DNA of 64,000 nt from Amycolatopsis mediterranei (GTDB lineage Bacteria > Actinomycetota > Actinomycetes > Mycobacteriales > Pseudonocardiaceae). The DNA lies in assembly GCF_026017845.1 (NCBI RefSeq), contig NZ_CP100416.1, positions 9,236,334 through 9,300,333 of the forward strand, given 5' to 3'. Of the stretch, positions 25,302 through 34,312 are shown piece by piece. A program made the translations under genes and the position numbers. Position 1 is the first letter of the stretch; every line of letters starts with the position of its first letter. The notes below the pieces were generated by a model. That model was given only the letters and a program-made list of their open reading frames with translations. It searched no databases and was not told the origin of the DNA.

Positions 25302-26522
25302 ATGCCTGAAGCCGTCATCGTCTCCACCGCTCGCTCGCCCATCGGGCGGGCCAACAAGGGCTCGCTGGTCGGCATGCGGCCCGACGACCTGACCGTGCAG
25401 ATGGTCCGGGCGGCGCTGGCCAAGGTGCCGCAGCTGGACCCGGCCGACATCGACGACCTGATGCTGGGCTGCGGCCTGCCGGGCGGCGAGTCCGGGTTCA
25501 ACATGGGCCGCGCGGTCGCCGTCGAACTGGGCTACGACCACCTGCCCGGCTGCACGATCACCCGGTACTGCTCCTCCAGCCTGCAGACCACCCGGATGGC
25601 GTTCCACGCGATCAAGGCGGGCGAGGGCGACGTCTTCATCTCGGCCGGCGTCGAGACCGTCTCGCGGTTTTCGAAGGGCAGCTCGGACTCCTGGCCCGAC
25701 ACGCACAACCCGCTGTTCGCCGACGCCGAGGCGCGCACGCAGGCGACCGCCGAGTCCGGCACCGACACCTGGACCGACCCGCGCACCGAGGGCAACGTGC
25801 CGGACGTCTACATCGCGATGGGCCAGACCGCGGAGAACCTGGCGCGGCTGAAGGGCGTCACGCGCGAGGAGATGGACGAGTTCGGCGTCCGCTCGCAGAA
25901 CCTGGCCGAGAAGGCCATCGCGGACGGCTTCTGGGCCAAGGACATCACGCCGGTGACGCTGCCGGACGGCACGGTCGTCTCGAAGGACGACGGCCCGCGC
26001 GCCGGCGTCACCGTGGAAGGCGTCTCCGGCCTGAAGCCGGTGTTCCGCCCGGACGGCCGCGTGACGGCGGGTAACTGCTGCGCGCTCAACGACGGCGCGG
26101 CGGCGCTGGTCGTCATGTCCGACACGAAGGCGCGCGAGCTGGGCCTGACGCCGCTGGCGCGGATCGTGTCCACCGGTGTCACCGGGCTTTCGCCGGAGAT
26201 CATGGGCTACGGCCCGGTCGAGGCGTCCAAGCAGGCGCTTTCGCGCGCGGGGCTGTCGATCGGCGACATCGACCTGGTCGAGATCAACGAGGCGTTCGCG
26301 GCGCAGGTCATCCCGTCCTACCAGGACCTGGGCATCGACCTGGACCGGCTGAACGTCAACGGCGGCGCGATCGCGGTCGGCCACCCGTTCGGCATGACCG
26401 GCGCCCGGATCACCTCGACGCTGATCAATTCCCTGCAGCACCACGACAAGCAGTTCGGCCTCGAGACGATGTGCGTCGGCGGCGGCCAGGGCATGGCGCT
26501 GATCATCGAGCGCCTTTCCTGA
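25302..26522 (+). CDS. Acetyl-CoA acyltransferase (thiolase, FadA-like)
   Basis: 406 residues from ATG 25302; ATG 25290 is in frame but merges with the ribosome site. Nucleophile C90 lies in TRYCSSSLQTTRMAF. The second catalytic elements are VEINEAFAAQ, NVNGGAIAVGHPFGMTGAR and the C-terminal CVGGGQGMALI. Sequence style is that of degradative (beta-oxidation type) thiolases in actinobacteria. It cleaves 3-ketoacyl-CoA with CoA, or runs in reverse to acetoacetyl-CoA. No beta-oxidation partner is adjacent. A 17-bp hairpin follows. Confidence 0.93.
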   Translation: MPEAVIVSTARSPIGRANKGSLVGMRPDDLTVQMVRAALAKVPQLDPADIDDLMLGCGLPGGESGFNMGRAVAVELGYDHLPGCTITRYCSSSLQTTRMAFHAIKAGEGDVFISAGVETVSRFSKGSSDSWPDTHNPLFADAEARTQATAESGTDTWTDPRTEGNVPDVYIAMGQTAENLARLKGVTREEMDEFGVRSQNLAEKAIADGFWAKDITPVTLPDGTVVSKDDGPRAGVTVEGVSGLKPVFRPDGRVTAGNCCALNDGAAALVVMSDTKARELGLTPLARIVSTGVTGLSPEIMGYGPVEASKQALSRAGLSIGDIDLVEINEAFAAQVIPSYQDLGIDLDRLNVNGGAIAVGHPFGMTGARITSTLINSLQHHDKQFGLETMCVGGGQGMALIIERLS

Positions 26523-26533
26523 CCCCTGAACGC

Positions 26534-26574
26534 GAAGAAGGCCCCCTCGCCGGTACAGCGAGGGGGCCTTCTTC
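26534..26574. terminator. 17-bp perfect hairpin, bidirectional terminator
   Basis: GAAGAAGGCCCCCTCGC (26534-26550) pairs exactly with 26558-26574 around CGGTACA. It sits between the convergent thiolase gene and the PGQ lipoprotein-like gene, and gives a U-rich end (CTTCTTC) in both directions. Confidence 0.85.
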
Positions 26575-26586
26575 GTCAGGTCACGG

Positions 26587-27336
26587 CTATTCGTTCGTCT
26601 TGACGCACATCGTCGTCGCCGGCTCCGGGTACACCGCGACGCGCGTGGCGTCGGTGCCCTCGCAGACGCTCTTGTCGGCCTGGCCCGTCACGACCTTGAC
26701 GAGCTCGCCGTCCTTGGCCGGGTCGGTGCACGGGACCTTCAGGTAGCCCTTGGTCTGCGACGTGAAGTTCGCCAGGCAGTCGCCCTGCTTCGCGTTGATC
26801 ATCAGGCACAGCTTGTACGAGCTGCGGCCGCTGACCGAGTACGTGTCGTAGCCCGCGTCGGACCCGCCGGGGCAGTTCTCGGAGGAGGTGTCGAGCTTCT
26901 TGGCGATCTTGACGTTCGCCTTCGGGTCGTTGCAGTCGGCCTTCGCCGGGTCGTCGCCGCCCTGGGTGAACTCGGTGATCGTGAGGCAGTCACCGGCGTT
27001 CGCGGTGGCCGGCGACTTCATGAAGGCGAAGACCCCCACGATGATCAGGCCGATCAGCACGAAGGCACCGATGCCACCCAGGATCAGGCCGAGGGCCTTC
27101 GAGCGCTTCGGCGGGGCCGGCGGCGCGGGCGGGAAACCGGGCTGGCCGGGCGGGAACTGGCCCGGCGGGAACTGGCCGGGCGGCGGGCCGTACGGGCCCG
27201 GCTGGCCCTGCGGCGGCGGGCCGTACTGGCCCGGCTGGCCGTACGGCTGCTGCGGCTGGCCGCCCGAAGGCGGTCCGTAAGGATCGGGCTGACCCACCGG
27301 CTGCTGGCCCCCGGGGGCCGGAGGGGGAACGCTCAC
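26587..27336 (-). CDS. Pro-rich membrane-anchored protein with Cys-rich LppU-like domain
   Basis: 249 residues from GTG 27336. A Pro/Gly/Gln-rich cytoplasmic head (about 85 residues) precedes a membrane helix (LGLILGGIGAFVLIGLIIVGVFAF) and an exported domain with six cysteines (GDCLTITEF, ADCNDPKAN, ENCPGG, KLCLMINAKQGDCLANF, VPCTDP, SVCEGTD, TMCVKTNE give paired positions). The pattern resembles the LppU/SCO3897-type extracytoplasmic domain of actinobacteria, function unknown. It shares the PGQ style of the 526-residue neighbour. Confidence 0.75.
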   Translation of the reverse strand: MSVPPPAPGGQQPVGQPDPYGPPSGGQPQQPYGQPGQYGPPPQGQPGPYGPPPGQFPPGQFPPGQPGFPPAPPAPPKRSKALGLILGGIGAFVLIGLIIVGVFAFMKSPATANAGDCLTITEFTQGGDDPAKADCNDPKANVKIAKKLDTSSENCPGGSDAGYDTYSVSGRSSYKLCLMINAKQGDCLANFTSQTKGYLKVPCTDPAKDGELVKVVTGQADKSVCEGTDATRVAVYPEPATTMCVKTNE

Positions 27337-27436
27337 TGTGAACCTCACACATGTGAAATGAGAACCGACCGGCTCATCCAACACGCAGGGTGATCGCCAT
27401 CCGCAGCGGGGTCCACAAATGCACGAATTACCCACA

Positions 27437-27468
27437 GAAAAGGCGCCCCGCCGATTACGGAGCGCCTT
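27437..27468 (-). terminator. Terminator downstream of the Bax-inhibitor-like gene
   Basis: On the minus strand AAGGCGC pairs with GCGCCTT (27462-27468 with 27440-27446) and is followed by TTTTCTG. Confidence 0.65.
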
Positions 27469-27490
27469 CACTGCGGGACTGTGAGCCAGG

Positions 27491-28324
27491 TTACTCACGG
27501 AAGTACGAAAGCAACCGCAGGATCTCGAGGTACAGCCAAACCAGCGTCGTCATCAGGCCGAAGGCGGTGTACCAGGCCCACTTCGACGGCAGGCCCTCGC
27601 GGATCATCCGGTCGGCCTGGTCGAAGTCGAGCAGGAAGCTGAACGCGGCGATGCCGATGCAGAGGATGCTGAAGGCGATGGCGAGCGGGCTGCCGTCGCG
27701 CAACGGGTTGAAGCCGAAGAACAGCGAGCTGACCAGGTTGAACAGCATCAGGATCGCGACACCGACGACGGCGCCGACGATCCACTTGGTCAGCTTCGGC
27801 GTGACCTTGACCGCGCCGGTCTTGTAGACCACCAGCATGCCGATGAAGACGCCGACGGTGCCGATGATCGCCTGCAGCGCGATACCCGGGTAGATCGCCT
27901 CGAACACGCCGCTCAGCGCACCGAGGAACAGCCCTTCGGCGGCCGAGTACGTCAGCGTCAGCGCGCCGCTGGGCTTCCGGCGGAAGATGATCACCAGCGA
28001 GATGACGAACCCGACGATCAGGCCGCCGAGCATCGCGCCGATGAGCGCACCGGACAGCCGGCCGGTCTCGGCCAGCTGGACCTGCGCCCAGATGCCCGTG
28101 ATCACCCCGACGAGCAGCGCGACGCCGAGGGACATGCCCGTCTTGACGACGACGTCGTCGACGGTCATCGGGCGGTCGCCCTCGCCGGCGGTGGCCCGGC
28201 CCGGGTCGTACCCCGGCACGCCGCCCTGGGGTTGGTTGAAGCCCACCGGGGGCCCGTACTGCCCGTAAGTCTGGGTTCCGCCGCCGGGCAGGTTGCGGAA
28301 CGCCGGGTTGCTACTGGAACGCAC
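27491..28324 (-). CDS. Bax inhibitor-1/YccA-like seven-helix membrane protein
   Basis: 277 residues from GTG 28324 with AGGAGG 5-6 nt upstream. A Pro/Gly-rich N-terminal tail (about 60 residues) is followed by seven hydrophobic helices (GMSLGVALLVGVITGIWAQV; ALIGAMLGGLIVGFVISLVI; and so on) ending AFSFLLDFDQADRMIREG and WLYLEILRLLSYFRE, which carries the paired acidic residues of the BI-1 family. Bacterial YetJ-type members are pH-dependent calcium leak channels; the actinobacterial YccA-like branch is uncharacterised. It diverges from the thioester-protein/sortase operon across a region with a strong inverted repeat. Confidence 0.88.
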   Translation of the reverse strand: MRSSSNPAFRNLPGGGTQTYGQYGPPVGFNQPQGGVPGYDPGRATAGEGDRPMTVDDVVVKTGMSLGVALLVGVITGIWAQVQLAETGRLSGALIGAMLGGLIVGFVISLVIIFRRKPSGALTLTYSAAEGLFLGALSGVFEAIYPGIALQAIIGTVGVFIGMLVVYKTGAVKVTPKLTKWIVGAVVGVAILMLFNLVSSLFFGFNPLRDGSPLAIAFSILCIGIAAFSFLLDFDQADRMIREGLPSKWAWYTAFGLMTTLVWLYLEILRLLSYFRE

Positions 28325-28642
28325 CTGATCCTCCTGGATCTGCTGCTTCGTGGATCATCGCTGCATCGGGTTCAACGACCGCCGGGGACGAGCGGTTCCC
28401 GTCGAGTAAAGACAACTTTACTCGACGGCCGTCCCCCGGCCGCCGACGACACGGTAAGCGAGGGGCTGACACGACCGTTCGGCGACAGCCACCCGAAGAG
28501 CGGTACACAGTTTCACTGCTTGACGCAACGCTCACCTCGCGTGCTCGGATGTTCACCGAATGCGCGTCGGGGACTTGATCAGTCGTGTGACCTGCAGAGA
28601 CGCCGGGTGCTGCCGCGCGTCGAACGAAGGAGCATTGACACC
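28325..28642. promoter_or_regulatory. Divergent control region with 13-bp inverted repeat
   Basis: 318 bp between the BI-1-like gene and the thioester-like surface gene. At 28399-28428 CCGTCGAGTAAAG and CTTTACTCGACGG are perfect complements around ACAA. The AT-rich core is rare in this DNA and is consistent with an operator controlling one or both genes. No gene is evident in this stretch. Confidence 0.6.
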
Positions 28643-30103
28643 ATGGGGTGGTCAACACGCCCGCGCGCGGGTGTTCGCGCGCTCACCGGCCTCGTCGCCG
28701 CGGCCTTGCTCGGCATCCTTTCCGTGACGGCCGGAGTGCCCGCGGCCTCGGCCGCAACCCAGCAGGGCATCGGGCACGACGTCGGGGGCCAGACCGGCTT
28801 CGGCACGGTCTGGCTGGGGTCGTACGTCGTCGGCGGCCAGCAGGTGTTCTGCGTGAGCTTCCTGCTGAAGGCGCCGAACACCGATGAGCAGTACAAGCCC
28901 GGCGACGAACTGCTCACCAAGTGGGGCGAGAAGCTGCCCGCCGAGAACGCCGCGAACATCTCGTACCTGCTGCTGCGCTACGGCAACACCAAGAACCCGG
29001 ACGAAGCGACCGCGCTCGCGCACCTGCTGCACTCGTGGACCGCGGCGCCCCGGACCCCGGACGACCTCAATCCGGACCTGCCCAAGGACAAGATCGCCTA
29101 CGACGCGCCGGCGCACCTCCAGTACCTGCGCGACCACGGCATGCAGGCCGCGGCCGACGCCGTCGACCGGCTGAAGACGGACGCCGAAACCAACCGCGGG
29201 CCGTGGACCGCTTCGATGACCAAGCCCAAGGGCGACCAGCACCTCGGCGAAGCGGCCGAGTGGACCGCCACCGTGAAGAACGCCCAGGGCAAAGGTATCC
29301 CGGACGTCCCGGTGAAGCTGACGGCGACCGACGCCACCCTCGGCGACGGGAAGACGGACAGCGCCGCGGGCAACGCGAGCCCGCAGGCCGCCGCGAAGGA
29401 CGTCACGCTCAAGACCGGCGCGGACGGCACCGTGACGGTGAAGCTGACCCCGACCGGCGACCAGCCGAAGCTGGTGGCCTCGCTGTCCGCGCCGGCCGAC
29501 CGGCCCTACGTCCGGCTGCCGGTGGACACGACGGTGCAGCGCGTGGTCTCCACCGGGGGCGAGAAGGAGCTGACCGCCCAGGGCGTCGTCAACGTCGCCA
29601 AGCCCGGCAAGGTCCAGGTGACCAAGACGGACGCGAACACCGGCGCGGGCGTCGGCGGTGCGGTGCTGCGGATCACGGGCAAGGACAAGACGTCCGCCGC
29701 GCTCGGGCAGGACGGCAAGCCGCTCACCGGGACCGACGGCAAGCCCGTGGTCGTCACCACCGACGGCAAGACCGGCGGCGTGACGGTCGAGAACCTCCGT
29801 GCACCGCAGGAGATCTGCGTCGTCGAGGCGAGCCCGCCGCCGGGATACACGAACGCCTACGACCCGCAGAACCCGCCGTCGGCGTGCGGCACCGTGCAGC
29901 CGGGCGAGACGCTCGCGCTGACCGTGACGAACAAGCCGAACGAAGTCCCGCGCGCGATCCCGGCCGGCGATCAGCCGGTCGCCCAGGCGCACGGGGTCGT
30001 CGAGACGAGCTACTCCGTGCCGGGCCTGGCGGGCGTCGGCCTGCTCGTGCTGCTGGCAGCCGGGCTGGTCGGCTTCGCCGCGCGGCGGGCGTCCCGGCGG
30101 TAA
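28643..30103 (+). CDS. Thioester-domain-like surface protein, sortase-linked
   Basis: 486 residues from ATG 28643 with AAGGAG 10 nt upstream. Signal peptide (VRALTGLVAAALLGILSVTA, APAASAA-type cleavage). Residues 38-170 resemble a TQxA thioester domain with C70 in QQVFCVSFLL. The expected TQxA is T123-A-L-A, so the Gln needed for the internal thioester is absent. A big-1-like beta domain follows (about 195-290), then a SpaA/prealbumin-like domain (KVQVTKTDANTGAGVGGAVL). The C-terminal helix GLAGVGLLVLLAAGLVGFAA ends in RRASRR. No LPxTG is present; IPAGD or SYSVPG are the only candidate sorting motifs. It lies 3 nt upstream of a sortase gene. Confidence 0.8.
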   Translation: MGWSTRPRAGVRALTGLVAAALLGILSVTAGVPAASAATQQGIGHDVGGQTGFGTVWLGSYVVGGQQVFCVSFLLKAPNTDEQYKPGDELLTKWGEKLPAENAANISYLLLRYGNTKNPDEATALAHLLHSWTAAPRTPDDLNPDLPKDKIAYDAPAHLQYLRDHGMQAAADAVDRLKTDAETNRGPWTASMTKPKGDQHLGEAAEWTATVKNAQGKGIPDVPVKLTATDATLGDGKTDSAAGNASPQAAAKDVTLKTGADGTVTVKLTPTGDQPKLVASLSAPADRPYVRLPVDTTVQRVVSTGGEKELTAQGVVNVAKPGKVQVTKTDANTGAGVGGAVLRITGKDKTSAALGQDGKPLTGTDGKPVVVTTDGKTGGVTVENLRAPQEICVVEASPPPGYTNAYDPQNPPSACGTVQPGETLALTVTNKPNEVPRAIPAGDQPVAQAHGVVETSYSVPGLAGVGLLVLLAAGLVGFAARRASRR

Positions 30104-30106
30104 GGC

Positions 30107-30940
30107 GTGGCGAACCACGACGACGACTGGCGGGGCGACGACTGGTTCGTCGACGAATGGCACCGGAGCACCGGCTGGGCGGCCGTCGACGACGAGCCGC
30201 CCGCCGGCCACCGGGATCCGGCCGCGCCGAAGCGCGGCCGGGGTCGGCTGCTCGCCGGCTTCGCACTGGGCGCGGCGACGGTGCTCGGGGTGGAGTACGG
30301 CTCCACCGTGGTCGCCGCGGCGCCGGTGACCGTCGTGACCGGCACGGCGCTGCCCGCCTCGGGCGCGGCCGGAGCCGCGGCGCCGGTGCCGTCCCCTTCC
30401 CCGACGGCCACCGCTTCCGCGACCCCGGCCGCTCCGGCCGGGCAGCCGCCTTCGTCATCGTCGGCATCGGCGTCACCGGCGCCACCGCCGTCCCTGCCGC
30501 CGCAGCGGCCGGGCACCGTGCGGCTGCCCGGCGGCGGGACGGCGACGCTGGTGCGCCAGAACCTCGGCCCGGGCGGCGAACTGCCGGTCCCCGCGAACCT
30601 CGGGCAGGCGGCGTGGTGGGGTGCGTCACTCGACGCGGCGGGCGGGGCGAGCGTGTTCGCCGGCCACGTGAACTGGCGGGGCGCGACCGGGCCGTTCGCC
30701 GAGCTGTGGAACGAACGGATCGGTGCCGAAGTGACCATTGTGGACAGTGCGGGCAAGACGTGGCGGTACCGGATCTCGCAGCTGGTCACCGTGCACAAGA
30801 ACGACCTGGCGGCGCGCGCCGACTACCTGTTCGGCCCGTCCGGCCCGCACCGCGTGGTGCTGGTGACGTGCGGCGGCCGCTGGGTCGGCGGATCGGACGG
30901 CTACGAGGAGAACCGCGTCGTCATCGCGGACCCGGCCTAA
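30107..30940 (+). CDS. srtF: Class F sortase
   Basis: 277 residues from GTG 30107. A charged cytoplasmic N-terminus and one membrane anchor (RGRLLAGFALGAATVLGVEY) precede a Pro/Ser/Ala linker and the sortase beta barrel. Catalytic residues are visible: H187 in FAGHVNWRG, C255 in VLVTCGGRWVGG and R270 in EENRVVIA. The short HVNW..GPFAELW form is typical of class F enzymes of actinobacteria. It is translated immediately after the thioester-like surface protein, which is therefore the likely substrate, although that protein lacks a canonical sorting motif. Another surface protein in the window (59968-61116) has LANTG. Confidence 0.9.
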   Translation: MANHDDDWRGDDWFVDEWHRSTGWAAVDDEPPAGHRDPAAPKRGRGRLLAGFALGAATVLGVEYGSTVVAAAPVTVVTGTALPASGAAGAAAPVPSPSPTATASATPAAPAGQPPSSSSASASPAPPPSLPPQRPGTVRLPGGGTATLVRQNLGPGGELPVPANLGQAAWWGASLDAAGGASVFAGHVNWRGATGPFAELWNERIGAEVTIVDSAGKTWRYRISQLVTVHKNDLAARADYLFGPSGPHRVVLVTCGGRWVGGSDGYEENRVVIADPA

Positions 30941-30972
30941 GTTACTCGTGGGTAACATCACGTTTCGAAACG
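30941..30972. promoter_or_regulatory. Two adjacent dyads upstream of the acyl-CoA reductase gene
   Basis: GTTAC-TCGTGG-GTAAC (30941-30956) and the perfect palindrome CGTTTCGAAACG (30961-30972) lie 4 bp apart and 70 nt before ATG 31043. The first resembles TetR-type fatty-acid regulator sites of actinobacteria; this is an inference from shape only. Confidence 0.55.
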
Positions 30973-31042
30973 GTGGTCGTGCGCGTCGCCATGCAGCACA
31001 ATGCCCAGGGTCAGGGCTGTGGCGGCGAGAGGTGTGAAGACG

Positions 31043-33037
31043 ATGGCGACGTTCTTGGTGACCGGGGCGACCGGACTGATCGGGCGTCACTTCACCCGGC
31101 TGCTGCTCTCCCGCCCCGACGAGGACCGGGTCGCGCTCGTCGTGCGCGCGTCCTCGCGGGCCAAACTGGCCGCGCTGGTCGACCAGTGGCCGCACTCCGA
31201 CCGCGTCACGCTGATCACCGGCGACCTCGGCGAGCCGCTGCTGGGCGTGTCCGAAACCGACCGCGAGGAGCTGCGCGGGAACGTCGACCACATCGTCCAC
31301 CTCGCCGCGCTCTACGACCTCACCGCCGACGACGAAGCCAGCATCAAGGCCAATGTGGACGGTACGCGGGCCGTCGTCGGCCTCGCCGCGGACCTGCGCG
31401 CGGGCTGCCTGCACCACGTGTCGTCGGTCGCCGTCGCGGGCGACCACGAAGGCGTGTTCACCGAGGAGATGTTCGACGCCGGGCAGCGGCTGGTCACGCC
31501 GTACCACCGGACCAAGTTCGAAGCCGAGAAGATCGTCCGCGAGCAGGACGAGGTGCCGTGGCGGGTGTACCGGCCCGCCGTCGTCGTCGGGCACTCCGAG
31601 ACCGGCGAAATGGACAAGATCGACGGCCCGTACTACCTCTTCCCCGCTATCAACCGGCTCTCCGGGCTGCCCGACGTGCTGCCGGTCGTCGGCCCGGACC
31701 TCGGCGACACCAACATCGTGCCGGTCGACTACGTCGCCAAGGCGCTGCTGGAACTGGTGGTCAAGCCCGGTCTCGACGGGCACGCCTTCCACCTGGTCAA
31801 CCCCGAACCGCAGCCGGTCGTGTCGGTGTACAACGCCTTCGCTCGGGCCGCGGGCGCGCCGACGATCACCGTGCAGCTGGGCGAAGGCCTCTCGAAGCGG
31901 ATCATCGGGCTGGTCAAGCTGACCGAGCATATCCCCGGCGTCACCATCGCGCGCGACGCCGTGATGGAGCGGTTCGGCATCCCGCCGGTGCTGCTCGACA
32001 CGATGGCGTTCCCGTCGGTGTTCTCCTCGGCCGAGACGCGCAAGGCGCTGGCCGGCACCGTGGAGGTCCCCCGGCTGGAGGAGTACGCGCCGACGCTGTG
32101 GCGCTACTGGCGCGAGCACCTCGACCCCTTCCGCGCGCGCAAGCACGGCCCCCGCGGCGAACTCGACGGCCGCCGCGTGATCATCACCGGCGCGTCCTCG
32201 GGCATCGGCCGCGCGACCGCGCTCAAAGTTGCAGCGGCAGGTGGTGTCCCGCTGCTCGTCGCGCGCCGCCAGCACGAACTGGAAGAGGTCCGCGACGAGA
32301 TCGTCGCCGCCGGCGGCACGGCGTCGGTGTACCCGGCCGACCTGACCGACGAGGACTCGGTGCGCAAGGCCGTCGACGCCATGCTGGCCGAGCACGGCCG
32401 GATCGACATGCTGGTGAACAACGCCGGCCGGTCGATCCGCCGGTCGATCAAGCTGTCCTACGACCGGATGCACGACTACGAGCGCGCGATGGCCATCAAC
32501 TACTTCGGTGCGGTGCGGCTGATCCTCGCGGTGCTGCCGCACATGTCGGAGCGGAAGTTCGGGCACATCGTGAACGTGTCGTCGATCGGCGTGCAGGGCA
32601 TCGCGCCGCGCTTCTCGGCGTACGCGGCGTCGAAGGCGGCGCTGGACTACTTCTCGCGGATCGCGGCGACCGAGACGCACGGCGACGGGATCACGTTCAC
32701 CACCATCCACATGCCGCTGGTGCGCACCCCGATGATCCGCCCGACGAAGATCTACGACGCGTTCCCGACTAAGTCGCCGGAGCAGGCCGCGGACATGGTG
32801 ATGACGGCGCTCGTCGAGCGGCCGAAGCACATCGGCACCCCGGCCGGGCAGGCGATCGGGCTGGCCTACACGCTCACACCGGGGCTCACCGACGCGATCG
32901 CGTACCAGGGGTTCCGGATCTTCCCGGATTCGGCCGCGGCGGGCGGTTCGGGCGAACTCAAGATCGGACGTGGCGAGAAACACCTCTCGCGCGCGGCAAT
33001 GGCGCTGGCCCGGCTGTCGCGCGGCTTCCACTGGTAA
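31043..33037 (+). CDS. Two-domain SDR acyl-CoA reductase (mycobacterial AcrA1-like)
   Basis: 664 residues from ATG 31043. Domain 1 (1-360) is an extended SDR: TGATGLIGRHFTRLL nucleotide loop, HLAALYDL, and the YxxxK pair in TPYHRTKFEAEK. Domain 2 (from about 373) is a classical SDR: ITGASSGIGRATALK, LVNNAGRSIRRSIK, NVSSIGVQG and YAASKAALDYF. This fusion, ending with a basic C-terminal tail, is typical of mycobacterial multifunctional proteins with fatty acyl-CoA reductase activity that yield fatty alcohols or handle long-chain aldehydes. Domain roles are inferred. Single-gene unit with two dyad operators upstream. Confidence 0.87.
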   Translation: MATFLVTGATGLIGRHFTRLLLSRPDEDRVALVVRASSRAKLAALVDQWPHSDRVTLITGDLGEPLLGVSETDREELRGNVDHIVHLAALYDLTADDEASIKANVDGTRAVVGLAADLRAGCLHHVSSVAVAGDHEGVFTEEMFDAGQRLVTPYHRTKFEAEKIVREQDEVPWRVYRPAVVVGHSETGEMDKIDGPYYLFPAINRLSGLPDVLPVVGPDLGDTNIVPVDYVAKALLELVVKPGLDGHAFHLVNPEPQPVVSVYNAFARAAGAPTITVQLGEGLSKRIIGLVKLTEHIPGVTIARDAVMERFGIPPVLLDTMAFPSVFSSAETRKALAGTVEVPRLEEYAPTLWRYWREHLDPFRARKHGPRGELDGRRVIITGASSGIGRATALKVAAAGGVPLLVARRQHELEEVRDEIVAAGGTASVYPADLTDEDSVRKAVDAMLAEHGRIDMLVNNAGRSIRRSIKLSYDRMHDYERAMAINYFGAVRLILAVLPHMSERKFGHIVNVSSIGVQGIAPRFSAYAASKAALDYFSRIAATETHGDGITFTTIHMPLVRTPMIRPTKIYDAFPTKSPEQAADMVMTALVERPKHIGTPAGQAIGLAYTLTPGLTDAIAYQGFRIFPDSAAAGGSGELKIGRGEKHLSRAAMALARLSRGFHW

Positions 33038-33142
33038 CGCAGCGTTTCCAGGGTGCGGCCGTTCCGGCGACACGGCGACACGTGTTGGTGATTCGTCAAG
33101 CCGGAAGGCGGAGGCGGCGGGTGCCCGGGTACGGTCGGGCCC

Positions 33143-34312
33143 ATGGTTCCTGAGCGCGACCCCGCCGCAACCGCCCTCAACGGCCTCCTCCCCCTCCGTC
33201 GTGAGTACACCCAGGCTTGGCACGGCTTCGACCGCAACGAGGTCCGGCAGTACCTCGACCACGTCGAGGCCCAGCTGCGCCGGGTGCTCAGCGAACGCGA
33301 CGCCGCCGCGGCGCAGGCCGCCGCCGCGACCCGCGAGGTCGAGTCCGTCCGGCAACAGGTCGCGGCGCTGGAAGCCCGCGTCGAGGAGCTGAAGAAGCCG
33401 CCGGAGCGGCTCGAGGACCTCGACGAGCGGATGCAGCGCACGGTGACGCTCGCGCAGGCGCGCGCCGACGAGATCATCAAGCGCGCCGAGGTGGCCGCGG
33501 AGAAGACGTGGGCTTCCTCGACGGAGGCGTCGACGAAGCTGCGCGAGCGGTACACGAGGCTGGTCGAGGAGCTCGACAAGCAGGCCGACCTGCTGCACAC
33601 GGAGCACGAGAGCGCGCTGGCGGAGACGCGCGCCGAGGTCCAGCGGCTGACGGTCGAGGCGGCCCAGCGGCGCGAGCTGCTGGACAACGAGGCCGAGCGG
33701 AAGCGCCGGAAGCTCGAGCGCGAGTTCGAGGCGTCCCAGGCGGCCCAGAAGGCGGCACTGGAGAAGCACGTCGCCGACCAGCGCACGGCGAGCAAGAACC
33801 AGGCGGAACGCCGTCTCGCGGAGGCGACGGCGGAGGCGAAGCGACGGCTCGACGAGGCGACCGCCGAGGCCAAGCGGCGGCTCGACGAGGCGACCACGCA
33901 GGCGGCCCAGCGGACGACGGTGGCGAACCGGAAGGTCGAGCGGCTGACGGAGATCCGCGAGCAGGCGCGCAAGAGCCTGGCGATGGCGGAGGACATCCTC
34001 AACCGGAGCGAGACGCAGCTGGCGACGCTGCCGGAGGAGGCCGTGATCCCGCAGGCTTCCCGGCTGGTCGGCGGTGACTCGGAGGCGGCCACCACGCCGG
34101 CGGCGCCGGTCGTTCCGGTGGTGCAGCCGGCCACCCCGAAGGCGGCGGCCCCGAAGCCGGCTCCCAAGCCGGCCGCGGTCCCGAAGCCGGCGCCCCAGGC
34201 CGCCAAGCCGGCGAACTCGAACGGCCCGGCGACCAAGCCGGCGAACGGCAACGGCGCGAACGGCAATGGCGCGAAGCCGCTCTCGCCGACCGGGAGCAAG
34301 CCGGGCGCCTGA
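33143..34312 (+). CDS. DivIVA-like coiled-coil protein
   Basis: 389 residues from ATG 33143. The N-terminus FDRNEVRQYLDHVEAQLRRV matches the DivIVA/GpsB membrane-targeting head (preceded by REYTQAWHG). A long heptad coiled coil of about 250 residues follows, including the near-identical tandem AEATAEAKRRLDEATAEAKR. The last 70 residues are an Ala/Pro/Lys and Asn/Gly-rich tail. In actinomycetes such proteins (Scy/FilP/DivIVA family) scaffold polar growth or septation. Isolated gene converging on the amidase; the two reading frames overlap antisense if the amidase frame stays open. Confidence 0.85.
   Translation: MVPERDPAATALNGLLPLRREYTQAWHGFDRNEVRQYLDHVEAQLRRVLSERDAAAAQAAAATREVESVRQQVAALEARVEELKKPPERLEDLDERMQRTVTLAQARADEIIKRAEVAAEKTWASSTEASTKLRERYTRLVEELDKQADLLHTEHESALAETRAEVQRLTVEAAQRRELLDNEAERKRRKLEREFEASQAAQKAALEKHVADQRTASKNQAERRLAEATAEAKRRLDEATAEAKRRLDEATTQAAQRTTVANRKVERLTEIREQARKSLAMAEDILNRSETQLATLPEEAVIPQASRLVGGDSEAATTPAAPVVPVVQPATPKAAAPKPAPKPAAVPKPAPQAAKPANSNGPATKPANGNGANGNGAKPLSPTGSKPGA

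Noticed and set aside
28921..32772. 1283-codon plus-strand frame
   Set aside because: It overlaps three recognised genes in another frame and has low-complexity Arg/Ala/Gly translation.
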